In this document: piece by piece, positions 1 to 11,829 of the stretch
Layout: each line of letters begins with the position of its first letter
How positions within the stretch are numbered: the stretch's first letter is position 1
NCBI GenBank assembly: GCA_947034895.1
Contig: OX344763.1
Span: 66,297,093-66,361,092, forward strand
DNA: 64,000 bases
DNA from: Rhytidiadelphus loreus
Taxonomy: Eukaryota; Streptophyta; Bryopsida; Hypnales; Hylocomiaceae
Direction: 5' to 3'
Made by a program: the position numbers and the translations under genes
Notes under the pieces: model-generated
Seen by the model: only the letters and a program-made list of their open reading frames with translations
What the model was told of the DNA's origin: nothing
Database searches by the model: none

Positions 1-990
1 GCATTTCTCTTTTAATTTTCTCTTAAAAAATGTATTGTAAGAAGAAGAATTAAAGTATGAAATAGTGATTGACTCAAAAAATGTGCACATCATGATGTAC
101 TAAGAACTTTAAATAAAATTAGTACTTTCTAGGGGCTTCTTAAGCTTGTACTGTAATTGAAGAAGTAGGTAGTGCAAATGTCTTCATGAATGAAATTGAT
201 TCCGAGCATTGGATTCATAAATTTTATTAGTGTTAGTTCTATTTGTAAACTACATGGGTGCCTTTATCAGCACTCGAAGTGTTTTGGGATTCAATAGCAC
301 ATGAGCATGTTTTAGCTAAAATAAATGAAGGATACCTTGTAATTAACAAAAAAAAAGGTATATGTTATTAATCATAAATGTAATTATGGTGAAGATATTT
401 TGACAATTATATATTAAATTGTTGATTGAGTGACTCTAATTCAAATGGAACATTCTTCTTTTCTTAAGTAGTAGAGAGTACTAGGCCCTCAAAGAAACCT
501 TAGTAATTGTTTTGATTGGGTACCTTCATTGGATCATAAAGAAATGAAAACAATTGTCTATAGGGGAATGAATTTTTTTCCATAGTTTCAATCTTGTTGC
601 ATATAAAGATGTTTAGGAAGGTGCAAGCTTTTGATTGCACAATAGGACATTAGGAACAAATTTATGTATATGTTTTTGTATTTGCATTATCATATGTGGC
701 CTAAAAAGAGTAGTGTAGTATAGTAAGAATAGAGGGGCTTTAAAAGATTAAAAAAAAATTCCAATGTTGTATGTGCATTGAATTGTGAAATGAATTGCAA
801 TTTAATAGTTTTTTGTTTAGTAGAATGATATTCAATTCCTTGCATATTTATAGTTTACAATTTTAATAGGTATAACGTAGTGGTCTTTTTTTATGTCCTA
901 TTATTTATATATATGAATGAAGAAGATGTTAGCATTAATAAATGAGATGTCACTATTGTACTAAGATGCAATGTTTTTCTTTCCAAGTAG
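1..990. other. AT-rich non-coding DNA
   Basis: No convincing coding region or structured repeat was seen. The stretch is AT-rich with short poly-A and poly-T runs. It leads into a pyrimidine-rich tract ending in TAG at 988-990, which reads as a splice acceptor for the exon that follows, so it may be the upstream intron or leader of that transposon gene. Confidence 0.5.
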
Positions 991-1144
991 GACTCATTGA
1001 TATAAACAAGCACAATAGCATGGCTTCTGAGATCACTGAGTACGAGAGGTTGAGAAAGGAAAAAATTGAAAGAAACTCACAGAAATTGAGTGATCTAGGC
1101 TTGTTGGACATTGCGGCGCAGTTGACAAACCTCAGAGAAGCGAG
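991..1144 (+). pseudogene. First recognisable exon of the Transposase_24/DUF8039-like transposon gene
   Basis: An exon-like segment has an acceptor (ttccaagtag) before it and a donor (GAG|GTAAGA) after it. An ATG at 1020 opens a short reading frame containing the piece EYERLRKEKIERN and then SDLGLL. A 'YE.LR...I.RN...L..LGL' pattern is, from memory, common near the start of plant transposon proteins and of other DUF8039-containing proteins. The rest of the gene appears to continue in pieces at 4.9, 6.4, 7.8, 8.4, 9.7 and 10.5 kb. Element A lies in the intron that follows. The family assignment rests on remembered motifs, so it is moderate; the splice borders are visible. Confidence 0.5.
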
Positions 1145-1672
1145 GTAAGACACTTGTCGCACGCGCAGTCTAGGCGTAAGTATCTTTAACACCACAAAAG
1201 CGTTAAGATGACACGAGTTATCGTCCCAGGGAATCTCAGATGTTGTCGCAATAGATATGTTTCCGGAACTACGGATCTACCCAGAAATGACAATCCGCTG
1301 TATGATCCGGCACAAAACAAACACCAAGTTCCAGATATACTATTTTCCGGAATCAAATCCGGATCCACCTTGATCCGGATTTCTACTTCTCCTATCCGTA
1401 ACACCGGTTTTTGGTACCTCTGTTTTACCCTCAGAGGGTCCTCACTTGCTCTTTCCGAGGGGTGGGGAACATCACCACTCAAGTAACATACGTATCAACT
1501 CCTAAACAACAAACACACATCCGTCCTCAAAGTCCTCAGTCTGGTAAGGAGAAAAGATGGTCCCTCTCACAACTTTCCGGGTGGCCACCCGGAAGGTAGG
1601 TCACACAGAGATACACCCTCACCCGCCCTTACTACAACGACACTCAGTTATTTTCCGGATTAAGCTTTCGCC

Positions 1673-2028
1673 TACTCCTGAGGTTGGCAGACCTTTCGGT
1701 GGTTTGGGAATATTCCACTAGGTGGTTGCCGACTTCCGCATGGAACTACTCTCGAGTTCCGGACTAGCTCCCTAACCACTACCGGATCCCACCGGATCAC
1801 CGTTCCAGCAATTTAAAGGCACTGCGCATAGCTCCTCACTTGTAAACTAGATTCAACCGCAAAACAACCGCGGATAGTTGGATTCCGGAACTAAAGGACT
1901 TGCTTTCTAGATGTCGACTACTCCTGAGGTTGGCAGACCTTCCGATGGTTTCGGAATGTTCCTCTTGGCGGTTGTTGACTTTCGCACAGAACTATTCAAG
2001 AGTTCCGGACTAGCTCCCTGACCACTAG
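1673..2028. repeat. Direct repeat pair of about 110 bp, spacing 245 bp
   Basis: The segment starting at 1673 (ctactcctgaggttggcaga...) is repeated starting at 1918 with scattered substitutions. Both copies run to 'ggactagctccct.accacta'. They lie in the 3' non-coding part of element A and contain TCCGGA words. The second copy differs mainly by transitions. Confidence 0.8.
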
Positions 2029-2302
2029 CTCAGATTGAATGACACAAAATGGAATGACAGGCTACAAGCCGGCCTGCCCTTTAAAAAGCAAAACAACACG
2101 ACCAAAACGGTCCAAAGAAAAAGCGGCCAATGGCCAGCTGAAAATACGGACAACGACCAGATGACTGTTCCGGGAAAAACGGAAAGCCGTTAAGTCCTAG
2201 AATTCCGGAACTTCCTAAAATTCTGGATCAGCGGGTCCCATATCCGAAAAACCCGCGTCGGAAACAAAACACCAAAACTAACAAACCAACTGCACTACTA
2301 AG

Positions 2303-4217
2303 TCACCTGTCCTTCCGGGCCTTCTTCGCTGACGTTCCGCCCTTGGAAACCCGAGTTGCCGCTTTCTGTCGGATCTGCTTCGTTGGGGTGGTCTTTGTCG
2401 CGGATCACGTCCTTGGCGGACCCGGATCCGTCTCCGCGTACTTCGATCCGGAAGAGGAGTTGGTTACTGCTTCCTCCTCTTCTGACTCCAGAACCTCTTC
2501 CAGATCACTAGGAACTTTTCGCCTAGTGGCCTTCTTCTTTTCCAGGTCTATGACCTCAATAGGGGTTGTCGGAGGAGGCCGTGGAGGAGTATGTTGCTGC
2601 ATGTGGGTGAACTCTTCCGGGTGGGTCCGAGCCGGATTCTGAATTCCATCGGGAATCTCCGTCATCGCAGTAACTTCTGCAGAGGAAACCGGAAGAGGTG
2701 GGAAGAGATTTACCGAAGTGTTCCGTGGCATCAGAACCGGATCCGGAATCCTCCTCCCATCCGTAACCTCCTTCTGCACCGAGGATCTTCCGAGTGCTGG
2801 CTGGGTCGACGTCCGCGCTCCAAGGTTGAGCTGAGTCGTCTCCGTGAACTCCCCTCCGGGTATTTCCGGAAATATGGAGGCGTCTAATCCCATGAGCGGA
2901 TCGAAGTGGCCCACCAACTGGCGCAATCTCGATCCGTACCTCGAAGTCTACCAAGATCTTGACAACCTTGGTTCCGGTGATGTGACCTTCCCGGCTCATC
3001 TGGTTGTTCCAGAGTGCGGATCTGGTGATGACATCTGCCGGCGGGTCGATGAGGTCCCTCAGTTTTCGGACAAGCTCCGTCGCATCCGTTGCCCGTTTGT
3101 TGGCGGTGTTCATCTCCCCCTCCGCCCAGGTCGCGCGGTTTTGAAGATGATTCCGCTCAGCCTCCAGAGTCTTGATCCGGCCCTCCAGCAGGCGAACCAT
3201 CTCTGGATCTGGTCTGCTATTGATTGCTTCGACAATCTCTGTCTCGTCCGCTACCTACAACGTCGCGCAGACGCTCCGGATCAGAGTGGCCATCCGTTCG
3301 TTTGTTGCCTTCTGATTCCATAACCAAGCGATCATGGACTCGAATATATCTTGGTCCGGCTCAATGTTCCGGAATGGAACAGGGTCCGAAAGATGGCCCT
3401 TCCCCCTTGAATCTGGATCCGTACTCTTTCGGCGGGAGTCGTGCCTACCCGGCGAGTCGTGCTCCGGTTCCGGCTTCTCTTCCTCTTTTGATTCATGATC
3501 CACCGGATCTGGTTCCGAGGGAAGACAGTACCGCATCAAGCTATCCCCTTGCCGGTAGATGATGTCTTCCGGATCACTAAGTACCTCCTGCTTGTGGTAC
3601 AAGTAGAGGAGGTACGGACTGATGGGGCTCGATTTCTTCCCCGCTAGGTTTCCGGAAAGCTTCTCCACGATGGAGTGGAAAACAAGCCCCCAACTAACTG
3701 GTCAAGGGGCCGATTTTCCTCTCTCCCCTAAGGCTCCGAAAACTGTATTTGCCACAATGACTATAATCCGGCTAGGCTTTTCTGGATACAAGATGGGATT
3801 GAGAAACTCCAACAGTCTCTAATCCCTAGGATTCCGGCAGTCGGATGCGGTGTAACCCTCCTTCGGATCGGCCGGGTTCCGGAATCTATCCGCCACAAAC
3901 TTCTCCGGCCGGCCGGCCCATCCGGATCCCCTAGAGGACGCGAAGAAAATACCCGCCCACATTTCTACAGTCCAAGACTTTGGACGACCCTTGACGGTGA
4001 GATGGCACTGGTTGGGAGTACTGTATACTATCTCGTCTATCATGTCCTCGCTCCGAATGTTCCAAGGTCTTTTCAGGAACCCCAGACACCCCATATCCAT
4101 CAAATCGTCCTCTAGTTGCCGGTGGTGTTCCGGATTCTCAGGGATTTCCGGACTAATCATCCGGGCGGTGATCCCTGACTTCCGTTGCACACTCGGCCCT
4201 GCCATAACTACCGACAT
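2303..4217 (-). pseudogene. Element A protein, copy 1 (unknown family, possibly gag-like), broken
   Basis: ATG at 4217 opens a frame running to TGA at 2305-2303, broken by in-frame stops at 3821 (TAG), 3704 (TGA), 3257 (TAG) and 2407 (TGA) and by one frameshift near 2.92-2.95 kb. I recognise no domain. The protein is homologous to that at 12410-14050. Shared landmarks are 'MGCLG....PW', 'SPISPYL..LY', a coiled-coil-like Glu/Lys/Arg-rich middle, 'IL.DF....EIA' and 'IDLE' near the acidic C-terminus. A basic Lys/Arg-rich tail follows the 2407 stop, so that stop is probably a mutation. A gag-like or other structural transposon protein is possible but unproven. It is the only gene of the element. 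Confidence 0.6.
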
Positions 4218-4640
4218 ATTCCGTCCTCACTTCCAACTCACTTCCGCTAATCTTTCCGCTAACCTTCCGCTAATCTTCCGTCGCCAGTTCCGCCTTACTT
4301 CCGTCCTACTTTCCGGTGCGATCAACACCGGCCTCCCCTTCTCTCCCTAACGTGTTCCTATCTCACCACACTTTCACTCACTAAGCGTCATCGCGATAAT
4401 CCCGCGGAGGAAGAGGAAGAATGAAGGAGACAACGGGGATTAAGTAGCTTTCGGGGTCGGCGTTCCCGTAAGTTCCCTAGCCGGACTAGGCTCTAGGGCC
4501 TACTCGGCCGGAACTTTCTGGTTTCCGGATTAGGATTAGGGTTTCCGAATAGGGTTTCCGGATCCAACTGTAACCCTAATTACAGTTTAAGGTTTTCCGT
4601 GAAGGCTCTAATTCCTATTTCTGTTTTTGGGCTTCCTATT

Positions 4641-4907
4641 CCCTACTTGTTATGGAAAATTTGAAAATTTCTACTCTATATAATTACTATTATCTATTAT
4701 TTTTATTTATCTAGATGTTGCGTACTTCCACAACACTAAGCTATACCTACTATTTAAAAAATTAATGGATTGATTTCTAGGAGTTTAGTGAAGTTATAAC
4801 TATTGTCCCTTGTCGTGATTAATGAATGAATATGTTGAAGTTAATTATAGAGAAGTGTGATTACTTTGTAACAAATGGATAAGCCTGCATTCTGTGACTT
4901 AAATCAG
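4641..4907. other. Intron remainder between element A and the next exon
   Basis: AT-rich sequence without a reading frame. It includes an imperfect inverted repeat around 4714-4734 (tgttgcg...cacaaca) that could mark the border of element A. It ends in an acceptor-like aaatcag. Confidence 0.4.
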
Positions 4908-5284
4908 TCACATCAGGGCTTTGGGATTGAGAACTATGGAGAATATCTTGGCAAATATGACAAGACAGATAGCTAATCTGCCAGATGATGTGCAAGTGGA
5001 ATTGTTTCGTACAATTGCTAGTTTTCCAGCAATTACGTTTCCTATATTGGAAATGACTTCTAATGAACTTGCGGGGATTTTTGAGAGCAGCCGCAACGTG
5101 CCCCTTGAGAAGCCACAAGCACTAAAGCAAGGAAAAGCAGAGGAGAGATCTGGCACTGTCTTCCCAGCATTTGAGAGGCAGACACAAGCAACAAAGAGGA
5201 GGGCATTGGTGGGGGGGAGTTCTGACGCTAACTCAGGAGGTAGTGACAAAGAAATAGAGGAAGAGGCATTGGAGGAGAAGTGCT
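4908..5284 (+). pseudogene. Second exon of the Transposase_24/DUF8039-like gene
   Basis: The open frame begins after an acceptor-like tract and ends at a donor (GCT|GTAAGT at 5285). It encodes a mostly helical segment (LPDDVQVELFRTIASFP) followed by a low-complexity Ser/Gly/Glu-rich linker (GGSSDANSGGSDKEIEEEALEE). No catalytic motif is visible. Position and strand fit the gene that begins at 991. The exon start could be a few bases downstream, at another AG. Confidence 0.45.
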
Positions 5285-6355
5285 GTAAGTTGAAGGTTAG
5301 CTTAATTCCCTTCTAATTGCAATTAATAATACTATAGAAATGCATGTAATGAAGTTCCGAAAAAATTTCCCATCATTGTTGAAACATTGCTTTATTGCAA
5401 TTGCCATATGTATATGGATTATTGTACATGACAATTTTTTTCTTTAACAATGATGTCATGTATGAGACTTATAATTTGTCTTGAAGAATTTGGTCTTGGT
5501 CATTTTTGACTTTATGTAGTTTTGAAGGTGGATTTCTAAGACAATCAAGCCAGAAAAAAAAGTTTTAAGTCATTTTAGTCTCATATGAGCACATGTGACT
5601 CATGAGAGTTAAAGGAAGTTAAGTAAGAATAAGTGCTTGTAAGAAGGACCAATTAAGATAGATTCTAGTCAGAAATGACCATTTGTTAGTGACTCTAGTC
5701 ATGATTGACCAGATTTGGTTGACTTCCGACTTAAAGATTATGTTATTGGACTGTTTGTAGTCAATGTTGATGTATTGTGAGTTTTTGGCAGTCAATATTG
5801 ATCTATTATAATTGTTTGTAGTGATGTATGATATATTGTGACTGTTTGCAATTGCAAATGATGTTTTACGACTGAAAGCAGAGTCACAAATGGTCTTTGG
5901 TGATTGTCTCAGTCGCAAATGATCTTTTGTGACTATCTCCAGTCACAAATGATCCTTAATGACTGTTTGCAGTCACAAATGGTCTTTGGTGATTGTCTCA
6001 GTCGCAAATGATCTTTTGTGACTATCTCCAGTCACAAATGATCCTTAATGACTGTTTGCAGTCACAAATGATCTTCTATGACTGTTTGCAATTAGAAGAG
6101 GCTAATTGGAGAACACCATATGCAGTAATGACCATTTATGATTGACAGTAGAAAAAAATTTGAAGTCGACACTTTTCTTAGTCAAATGACGTCATTACAA
6201 AGTGTTTGTTTCAAAAAATGCCTTGGAAGTTGAACTTCGTTCCCTTCAATATGCATTTCTCAATAGTTGTAGTTGGTTTTATTCTTTAGGGGCATAAAAG
6301 GCATTGTTGGGCATCTTATAGTGATATAATAAGTTGTTTTATTTTGTATTCACAG
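5285..6355 (+). repeat. Intron filled with GACT/AGTCA palindromic words
   Basis: This intron is bounded by GTAAGT and a CACAG acceptor. From about 5590 to 6140 it is almost wholly built of 'gactgtttgcagtcacaaatgatc'-like units, i.e. TGACT, a 5-7 base spacer, then AGTCA. An 89 bp unit starting at 5882 is tandemly repeated at 5971. The same word fills other non-coding parts of this gene (7.5-7.65, 8.88-9.4 and 11.25-11.69 kb) but not its exons. Confidence 0.8.
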
Positions 6356-7228
6356 GTGCTTCAATATCAACATCATCACCCTAGGCCGTGGCCCAAGGAA
6401 GCCAGAAGGAAGAGCAAGATGACTTCAGCAAGCGACGTGATGGTCACATCACAAGTGGAAGAGGATAATTTGTTATTTGATGACACAGACGAGACAATGA
6501 TGGGGGAGGAATCAAAAGAAGACATAGACAAGCACTTCAGTGCGGAGGAGGATGTAGATGGCCTAAGTGAAGAGCTTTTCAACGATGTAGTGGATGAGTT
6601 GGAGCTCCGAGAAGTGAGCATACCCATGGCAAAGAGTGGAGCAAACCCAAAGCAAGTATGCGAGAAGATGCGAAAGTTGAGTAGAACTAAAGGGAAGGAA
6701 GTTGGCAATGTGGACAGAAGTCCAAGTCTTCAACGGCAATCTACTTTGAAGCAATTCAAGAGGAATCAACAGAAGGTTGATGACAGAGATTGGATTGAAG
6801 TAGACCTTGTGGGTTGTCCCACAGGAGTGCATAGGGCGGACTAGTTGACAAAGATTCGTGGATATTCTCGTGACTTGGATTGGAGTGTGGATGACTTCAA
6901 TTCACATCCTCGACCTCTACTTTTAGCAATCAAGGAGAAAATGGTGTCAAAGTTTGAGTATCGTGGTGGGAAAGGCGATGTTCTTGAAAATGTCTTCTTC
7001 CGCATTCTAAGGTCACAAATGAAGATGAAGAGGGCAAACATGAAGAAATTGATAGAGGCCGACGCTCCCATCCCCACAACTGTGAAGCCACACCACGTGA
7101 AGAATTTCAAATAGCTCATCAAGAGGATAGAAAAAGTAGCATATGTTGAACATATGAAGATTGCCCGGCAGATTGTGCAGAATGTGTCCTATAGTGGGCA
7201 GTCTGAGGGAGAAGTGAAATCACGCTTG
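6356..7228 (+). pseudogene. Main exon of the Transposase_24-like plant transposon gene, with two in-frame stops
   Basis: The exon lies between a clear acceptor (tattcacag) and donor (TTG|GTAAGT). It encodes an acidic region (DDTDETMMGEESKED), a basic Ser-rich stretch, then 'GVHRAD*LTKIRGYSRDLDW', 'LAIKEKMVSKFEY' and a helical basic segment with 'RILRSQMKMKRANMKK'. This order (G..G....L....R, then a W-x-I-style FE segment, then R/K-rich helices) is what I recall of plant Transposase_24-type proteins associated with CACTA-like elements. TAG at 6841-6843 and TAG at 7112-7114 interrupt one unbroken frame; the second is plausibly a mutated Trp codon. Confidence 0.5.
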
Positions 7229-7808
7229 GTAAGTGAAAGAGATGTCTGCACTTTTGTCATTTTAGTTTACGCATGTGATTGTAGATGAACATTTGTAGTC
7301 ATTGTTTTATTGAGTATTATTTTTATAACCGTGAAATCTTGAATTGAGCATCTATATGAGGTAAAATTTTTTGGTAATATGACAATGTTTAGCCACAAGT
7401 AGGACATGTTCAAGAAAACAAGGAATGATGAATAGGATGAAGGTGTGAGTACTTGCATTCATAATGAACATAAACTTTGATGTACGTGAAATTATATTTC
7501 AATTGTATTGTGACTAATTGTAGTCACATGTAGCGCTACATGTGACTACACGTAGTCATATTTGGATACAGTGGTGACTATGTATAGTTAGATGTAGCTA
7601 GTCATATTACTACGTGCAGTCATATTTGGTCACTAATATGACAACTTACATTTGTAAACAGTAATTTATGTTAGTAGTAATAGTTGTAATTGGACACGTA
7701 CGTGACAACATGCAATTGTATATTGTTTGTCAATGTTTTTTGGTGTATTCACTAGGGTTGAATGTCTTGGTCTTGAAATTTACACATGTAGGGTTGCCTT
7801 CATTGCAG
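7229..7808 (+). repeat. Intron with ATGACTA-type palindromes
   Basis: The intron-like stretch carries 'gtgactacacgtagtcatatttgg' and similar words between about 7500 and 7640, a variant of the GACT/AGTC word used throughout this gene. It ends in the acceptor ttcattgcag. A small extra exon near 7.4 kb is possible but not supported. Confidence 0.55.
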
Positions 7809-8293
7809 GTTGCACAATTAGGTAGACCCCTACTCAAATGGAAGTGGAAGTAGAACTTGCTTCATTGGACAAATCAGTGCACACTCGCTCGTCAAATTCA
7901 AGAGGGGCAGTGAGTAATTCAAGGAGGGCCGGTAAAGGCATAGAAGAAGTGCGAAACAAATTGAATTCGTTCAAAGAGTCTATGAGGGGTGAATTAAGCA
8001 AAATGAGTAACCTAATGAAGCAACTTTTATTCAATGTGAAGAAGTTGAATGGAAGAAAGACACACCCTTCAAGTTCCGAAATAGGCACCACAATGCCGGA
8101 AGTTGCGGGTGGTGAGGAGATGATGGAGGGATTTGTAATTTTGAGCACCCCTGACTCTCTAAAAACACGGAAAGAAGCAGCCGGAGAACCACATGCAGTG
8201 AATGTGTTGAAATGTGCTGAGGTAGTAGATGCGGCAATAGAGGTTTGTGCAAAGATCATAAGCCCTTCAATGTCATTCAACATAATTGAGTAG
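7809..8293 (+). pseudogene. Coiled-coil exon of the same transposon gene
   Basis: The open frame follows a clear acceptor. It starts with a Ser/Arg-rich segment and continues into a helical region (IEEVRNKLNSFKESMRGELS, then MSNLMKQLLFNVKKL) likely to form a coiled coil, ending in 'SPSMSFNIIE' and a TAG. A splice donor near 8242 (GAG|GTTTGT) could end the exon earlier. No enzymatic motif was recognised. Confidence 0.4.
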
Positions 8294-8369
8294 GTTTTCT
8301 TGCCATTATATTTGTTTAGAATTGCATGTTAATTGAGGGTGTTAAGTATAAAATCCCAACAACTGAATT

Positions 8370-8640
8370 ATGGATGTCATTGTGACTTTGAAGGAAAAAG
8401 GCGCTATTGATAAGTTGGGAAATGTAAAGCAAACTGGGATTACTTTGCCAACGGTTGAGACAGTTGAGAAACGAGTAGGCGGTACAAAAGGAAAGAAGGA
8501 ACAAGGAATTGTTAAGAAGAGGAAGGGTGAGGCTGAGAAATTGTGGGTAGACAAAAGTCTTCACTCCAGCCGTGCAGCATTGATTGTAGAGAAGGTTGGT
8601 GAGAAGGTGAAGGAGGTGTAAGAGGATCCAAAGGTTTGTA
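8370..8640 (+). pseudogene. Lys-rich exon of the same transposon gene
   Basis: A plus-strand open frame begins at an ATG and is rich in Lys, Glu and Val (VEKRVGGTKGKKEQG, KRKGEAEKLW). It ends at TAA (8619-8621), which continues in frame into 'EDPK', so the stop may be a mutated CAA. Function unknown; it is assigned by position and by the surrounding palindromic word. Confidence 0.35.
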
Positions 8641-9670
8641 GGACTTGCATGAGTGTATTTTGTGTATGTAAAAGAGAGTTGTTTAAAAAAGTAAGATTCT
8701 TTTAGGAAAAAAATGAGGTACCAATTGAGTGATTGTGTAATGCAAGAAGAAACACTATTGTAGAAAAGGTTTGGAGGTCAATGTTATAGAGTATGTGGTC
8801 TATGTTTATGATTTGGGTTTGACATGTATGTGGATTAGAGGAGCACACGTAAACATACTTATGTGTATATAACTGAAAGCATTAATATTTCTTAGAATGC
8901 AACTAATGGCAGTCATATTTTTTAGTATGTAATTAGGGGCAATCTTGTTTTTGAGTATGTGACTAAAGGCAGTTATATTTTTTAGTATGTGACTAGGGGC
9001 AATCATATCTTTGAGTATGTAACTAGAGACAATCATATCTTTGAGTATGTAACTAGAGACAATCATAATATATAGTATATGACTGTTGGCAGTCAATTTC
9101 TCTAGATTATGACTGATGGCAGTCATAATTAATAATATATGACTAATGGCAGTCATAATTTCTAATATATTATTGATGGTAGTCATAATTTATAGTGTAT
9201 GACTGATGGGAGTCATATTCTATAGTATATAACTGATGGTAGTCATATTTTGTAGTGTATAGTAGATGTCAATTGTATTTTTTAGTATATAACTAATGGA
9301 AGTTGTAATTCGTAGTATGTAACTATGTGGAGTCATATTAATGTTTATGTAAGTTGTAGCAATCATATGTCTTTGTATCTAACTTTCTGAAGTCATTATT
9401 ATTTGTATGTTGTATAGGGGGGGATCTAAGAGGATCCTTTTGTATTATAGTATGTATAAATATACTCGTATTTCTCATTATGTGAATGTGGTCAAGTATA
9501 TTTCATTGCTTACTATGGGGGCCAATAATTTTTTAGTATTTGTGAAGAAGGGTACTAAAATTTTAATATGTATAACCATGGGTAATTAGAGTAACCTTTG
9601 TTGTATGTGTTGACCTTATAATTGGTGAATAGCATGGCAATGAATGCTAATTTGTTGATATACATGTAGA
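8641..9670 (+). repeat. Intron or spacer with about 20 ATGACT...AGTCAT units
   Basis: From about 8870 to 9400 the sequence is a chain of 'tatgactgatggcagtcataat' units. Each is ATGACT, a 6-base spacer and AGTCAT at roughly 30-60 bp spacing, degenerating toward both ends. The remainder is AT-rich, without supported genes, up to an acceptor-like tacatgtag. Confidence 0.8.
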
Positions 9671-10400
9671 TTGGAGTAGAAGGGTCACGGGAACAACATT
9701 TGAAAAAAGATTCCGAATTCATAGAAGAGGAGCCTATTAGAAGGAGGGGGGCAATGAAGGCCGCTAAGGTTGGCAAAGGTTCAAAGAAGAAAAATATGTC
9801 AAGGAAGCTGAAGTTTCCACCGGTGAGAGTTTTGGATGATTCACGTAGAAAGATACTTGTGTTGAATGTCCTAGGTTTTCTTTGTGACATCTAACTACTA
9901 GACGACACTAAAGAGTGTTGTAGGATGGTATGATCCATTATGAGAGAGAGTTTAAAGTAAAAATTAAGAAACGGGCTAAGTGTGCGACTTTTGTGACAAT
10001 GCTACATTCTCGATTTGATGTCGGGATATGGGCTCCGATTGGAGAGGCCCTTCTACAAGTAGTGGCTCAATTCCTAACTCATGGGACACCTATGAAGTAG
10101 TGTTTTTTGTAGAGAAGGGAAACTGGTGGTGGAAGGAGAGACCTGCATGATTTATTTGACATGATTCCAGATCCAACCCATGGCTCGGCTAGGGTCCTTC
10201 AAGTGGATTGAGATTCCACAGTTACTTGTGACTCACCTAATATGAATGTAGTAAACATAAGTACATGGGATCCTTTAGCTTCACGACACAGAATAACTTC
10301 CTAAAAACTATAAAAGGACCCTTTGAAGTTTTTAGTCGCAATCCTTCCGACATCGAGTATTGTGTGATGTTCTTGGACAAGGCAATCAGTCAAGCATAGA
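9671..10400 (+). pseudogene. Decayed exon(s) of the transposon gene
   Basis: After the acceptor, an open frame holds basic sequence (IRRRGAMKAAKVGKGSKKK) and then 'RVLDDSRRKILVLNVLGFL' up to TAA at 9892. A shifted frame from about 9924 to 10100 encodes 'MIHYEREFKVKIKKRAKCAT' and 'FDVGIWAPIGEALLQVV'. Further coding-like fragments with stops (HDLFDMIPDPTHGSARVLQV) follow. The segment is clearly degraded by stops and at least one frame change or unseen intron. I cannot assign a domain. Confidence 0.35.
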
Positions 10401-10513
10401 ATCCACTACGTACGGTATGTATTTTTGAACATATTGTTTGTCTTCCAGTTAAACTAGTGAAACTAAAGCTTCATTGTTTGTGTACTAAATGTCTACATTT
10501 ATTGTAAATGTGA

Positions 10514-10895
10514 ATGCAAAATGCACAAGGTGGAAAGACATCACTTGAAGGTTCTTGGAGCTCAAAGAATCCAAGCCCTCTCCTCTTGATTGTAGGATCA
10601 AAGGTAAAAGTGTTTGACGTGGACGATGACAAGAAGGCCAAAGAAGATGTAATTGCACATGGAGTCATTGTGAATGTTGCAGGAGGTTCACTTCATGGAC
10701 GGCTCATTGAAGAGGGAAATGTATCTATTAGCATAACATTTGTAGTTACTTACTGGATCAGAAATGGTTCTTCTATATGAGGGAAACCATAACGACAACC
10801 CTCCTATGGTGCATGTAGGCGATGCTGTGAAGTCAATGACAAAGTGGTCGATAAAAGCCTTGGCTTCTTCAAACGAATGAATGAAGCCATGAAAT
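10514..10895 (+). pseudogene. DUF8039-like domain remnant
   Basis: The frame encodes 'VKVFDVDDDKKAKEDVIAHG', then 'GGSLHGRLIEEGNVSISI'. After a frame change near 10770, another frame gives 'VHVGDAVKSMTKWSIKAL'. The order 'G.V......LHG..L......V.I..V' followed by 'VGDAV...I.WP...L' is what I recall of DUF8039, found in many plant transposon proteins. Here it would be the C-terminal part of the gene that starts near 1 kb. The frame change and stops mark it as non-functional. The assignment is from memory and needs a profile search. Confidence 0.55.
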
Positions 10896-11829
10896 AGTGG
10901 ATTGCACACTCCAATATAAGGTTAGACGTGTGTGTATATGTGTTCACAGTGTGAATGTTTTTCATGTGTGTTTTGAACTTGAGTAATAAATGTCATTGAA
11001 GTGCATCTTTGAATTTTTGTACATGTTTGAAAATTAGAAGAGTTGCAAAATCATGTTTAGGATGTAATGTTGGAGAGTCATGCTTGTTCATTTTGCATGG
11101 AAGAAGATGTATGATTTCTTATTAGAAAAGTATAAGTGGATAGCAATGACAAATAGAAATCAATAATCCACAAAATATGCTTAGGTATTCTACAACCGTT
11201 GTATGATTTGTTCAATTTATAGTTCAAAATACATATCAATAAAAAAATGACTACTTGGAGTCACAAAATGATTATAATAATTTCCAAAAAATGACTAGGT
11301 ACTCTCAATATGACTGAAAAGTATAACTAAGAAGAGTCGTTTTACAAACCATCAAAAAATATGACTCTCCGCAGTCATATTCCACATGATTGCAAAATAT
11401 GACTCACCGCAATCATATTTCACATGACTGCATAATATGACTCACCGTAGTCATATTCCACATGACTGTAAAATATGACTCACCATAGTTATATTCCACG
11501 TCATCAAAAAATATGACTCAATGCAGTCATATTCCATAGTAATAAAAAAATGACTAACCTCAGTCATATTCCACATCATCTAAAAATATGACTGAATGCA
11601 GTCATATTCCACAAAATATGACTGACCACAGTTATATTCCACGTCATCAAAAAATATGACTCAACGCAGTCATATTCCACGTAGGATTTTTTCATTTATC
11701 TGAAGAGTTGAAGAAAAAGTCAAAGAAAGTCAAAATATATGCTTTGTTGGCATACTATGGCTAATTATGGGTATTTATACCCCTCAACTTATATGACTAC
11801 CAATATGACTGATGTCTGAAGTGTTGCGA
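10896..11829. repeat. 3' flank with ATATGACT...AGTCATAT palindromes
   Basis: From about 11255 to 11690 the sequence is a run of 'atatgactcaccgcagtcatattccacat' units, the same word as in the introns upstream, here with perfect ATATGACT/AGTCATAT arms around CACCGC-like spacers. No gene is visible. The word ends where element A copy 2 begins and reappears weakly at 15245-15345, consistent with insertion of element A into this flank. Confidence 0.75.

Larger units (their letters stand above)
1170..4640 (-). mobile_element. Element A, copy 1 (TCCGGA-rich, minus strand)
   Basis: This block differs sharply from its surroundings. It is GC-richer and full of TCCGGA/ATCCGGAT/TTCCGGAA words, dozens of copies. 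It carries one broken minus-strand gene (2303-4217), a long 3' non-coding part (about 1.2-2.3 kb) and a short 5' part (4.2-4.6 kb) with tandem 'cttccgctaa' units. A related element at 11.8-15.1 kb in the opposite orientation encodes a homologous protein. Exact ends are uncertain: I found no clear terminal inverted repeats, long terminal repeats or target-site duplication. It lies inside an intron of the flanking transposon gene, so it probably inserted there. No reverse transcriptase, integrase or DDE transposase was recognised, so it may be non-autonomous. Confidence 0.6.

Noticed and set aside
2343..3562. Plus-strand open frames through element A copy 1
   Set aside because: They are antisense to the minus-strand protein that has a homologue at 12.4 kb.
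1170..4640. Classical LTR retrotransposon
   Set aside because: No paired LTRs, primer-binding site, reverse transcriptase or integrase motif was found; the 110 bp direct repeats lie inside the 3' region only.
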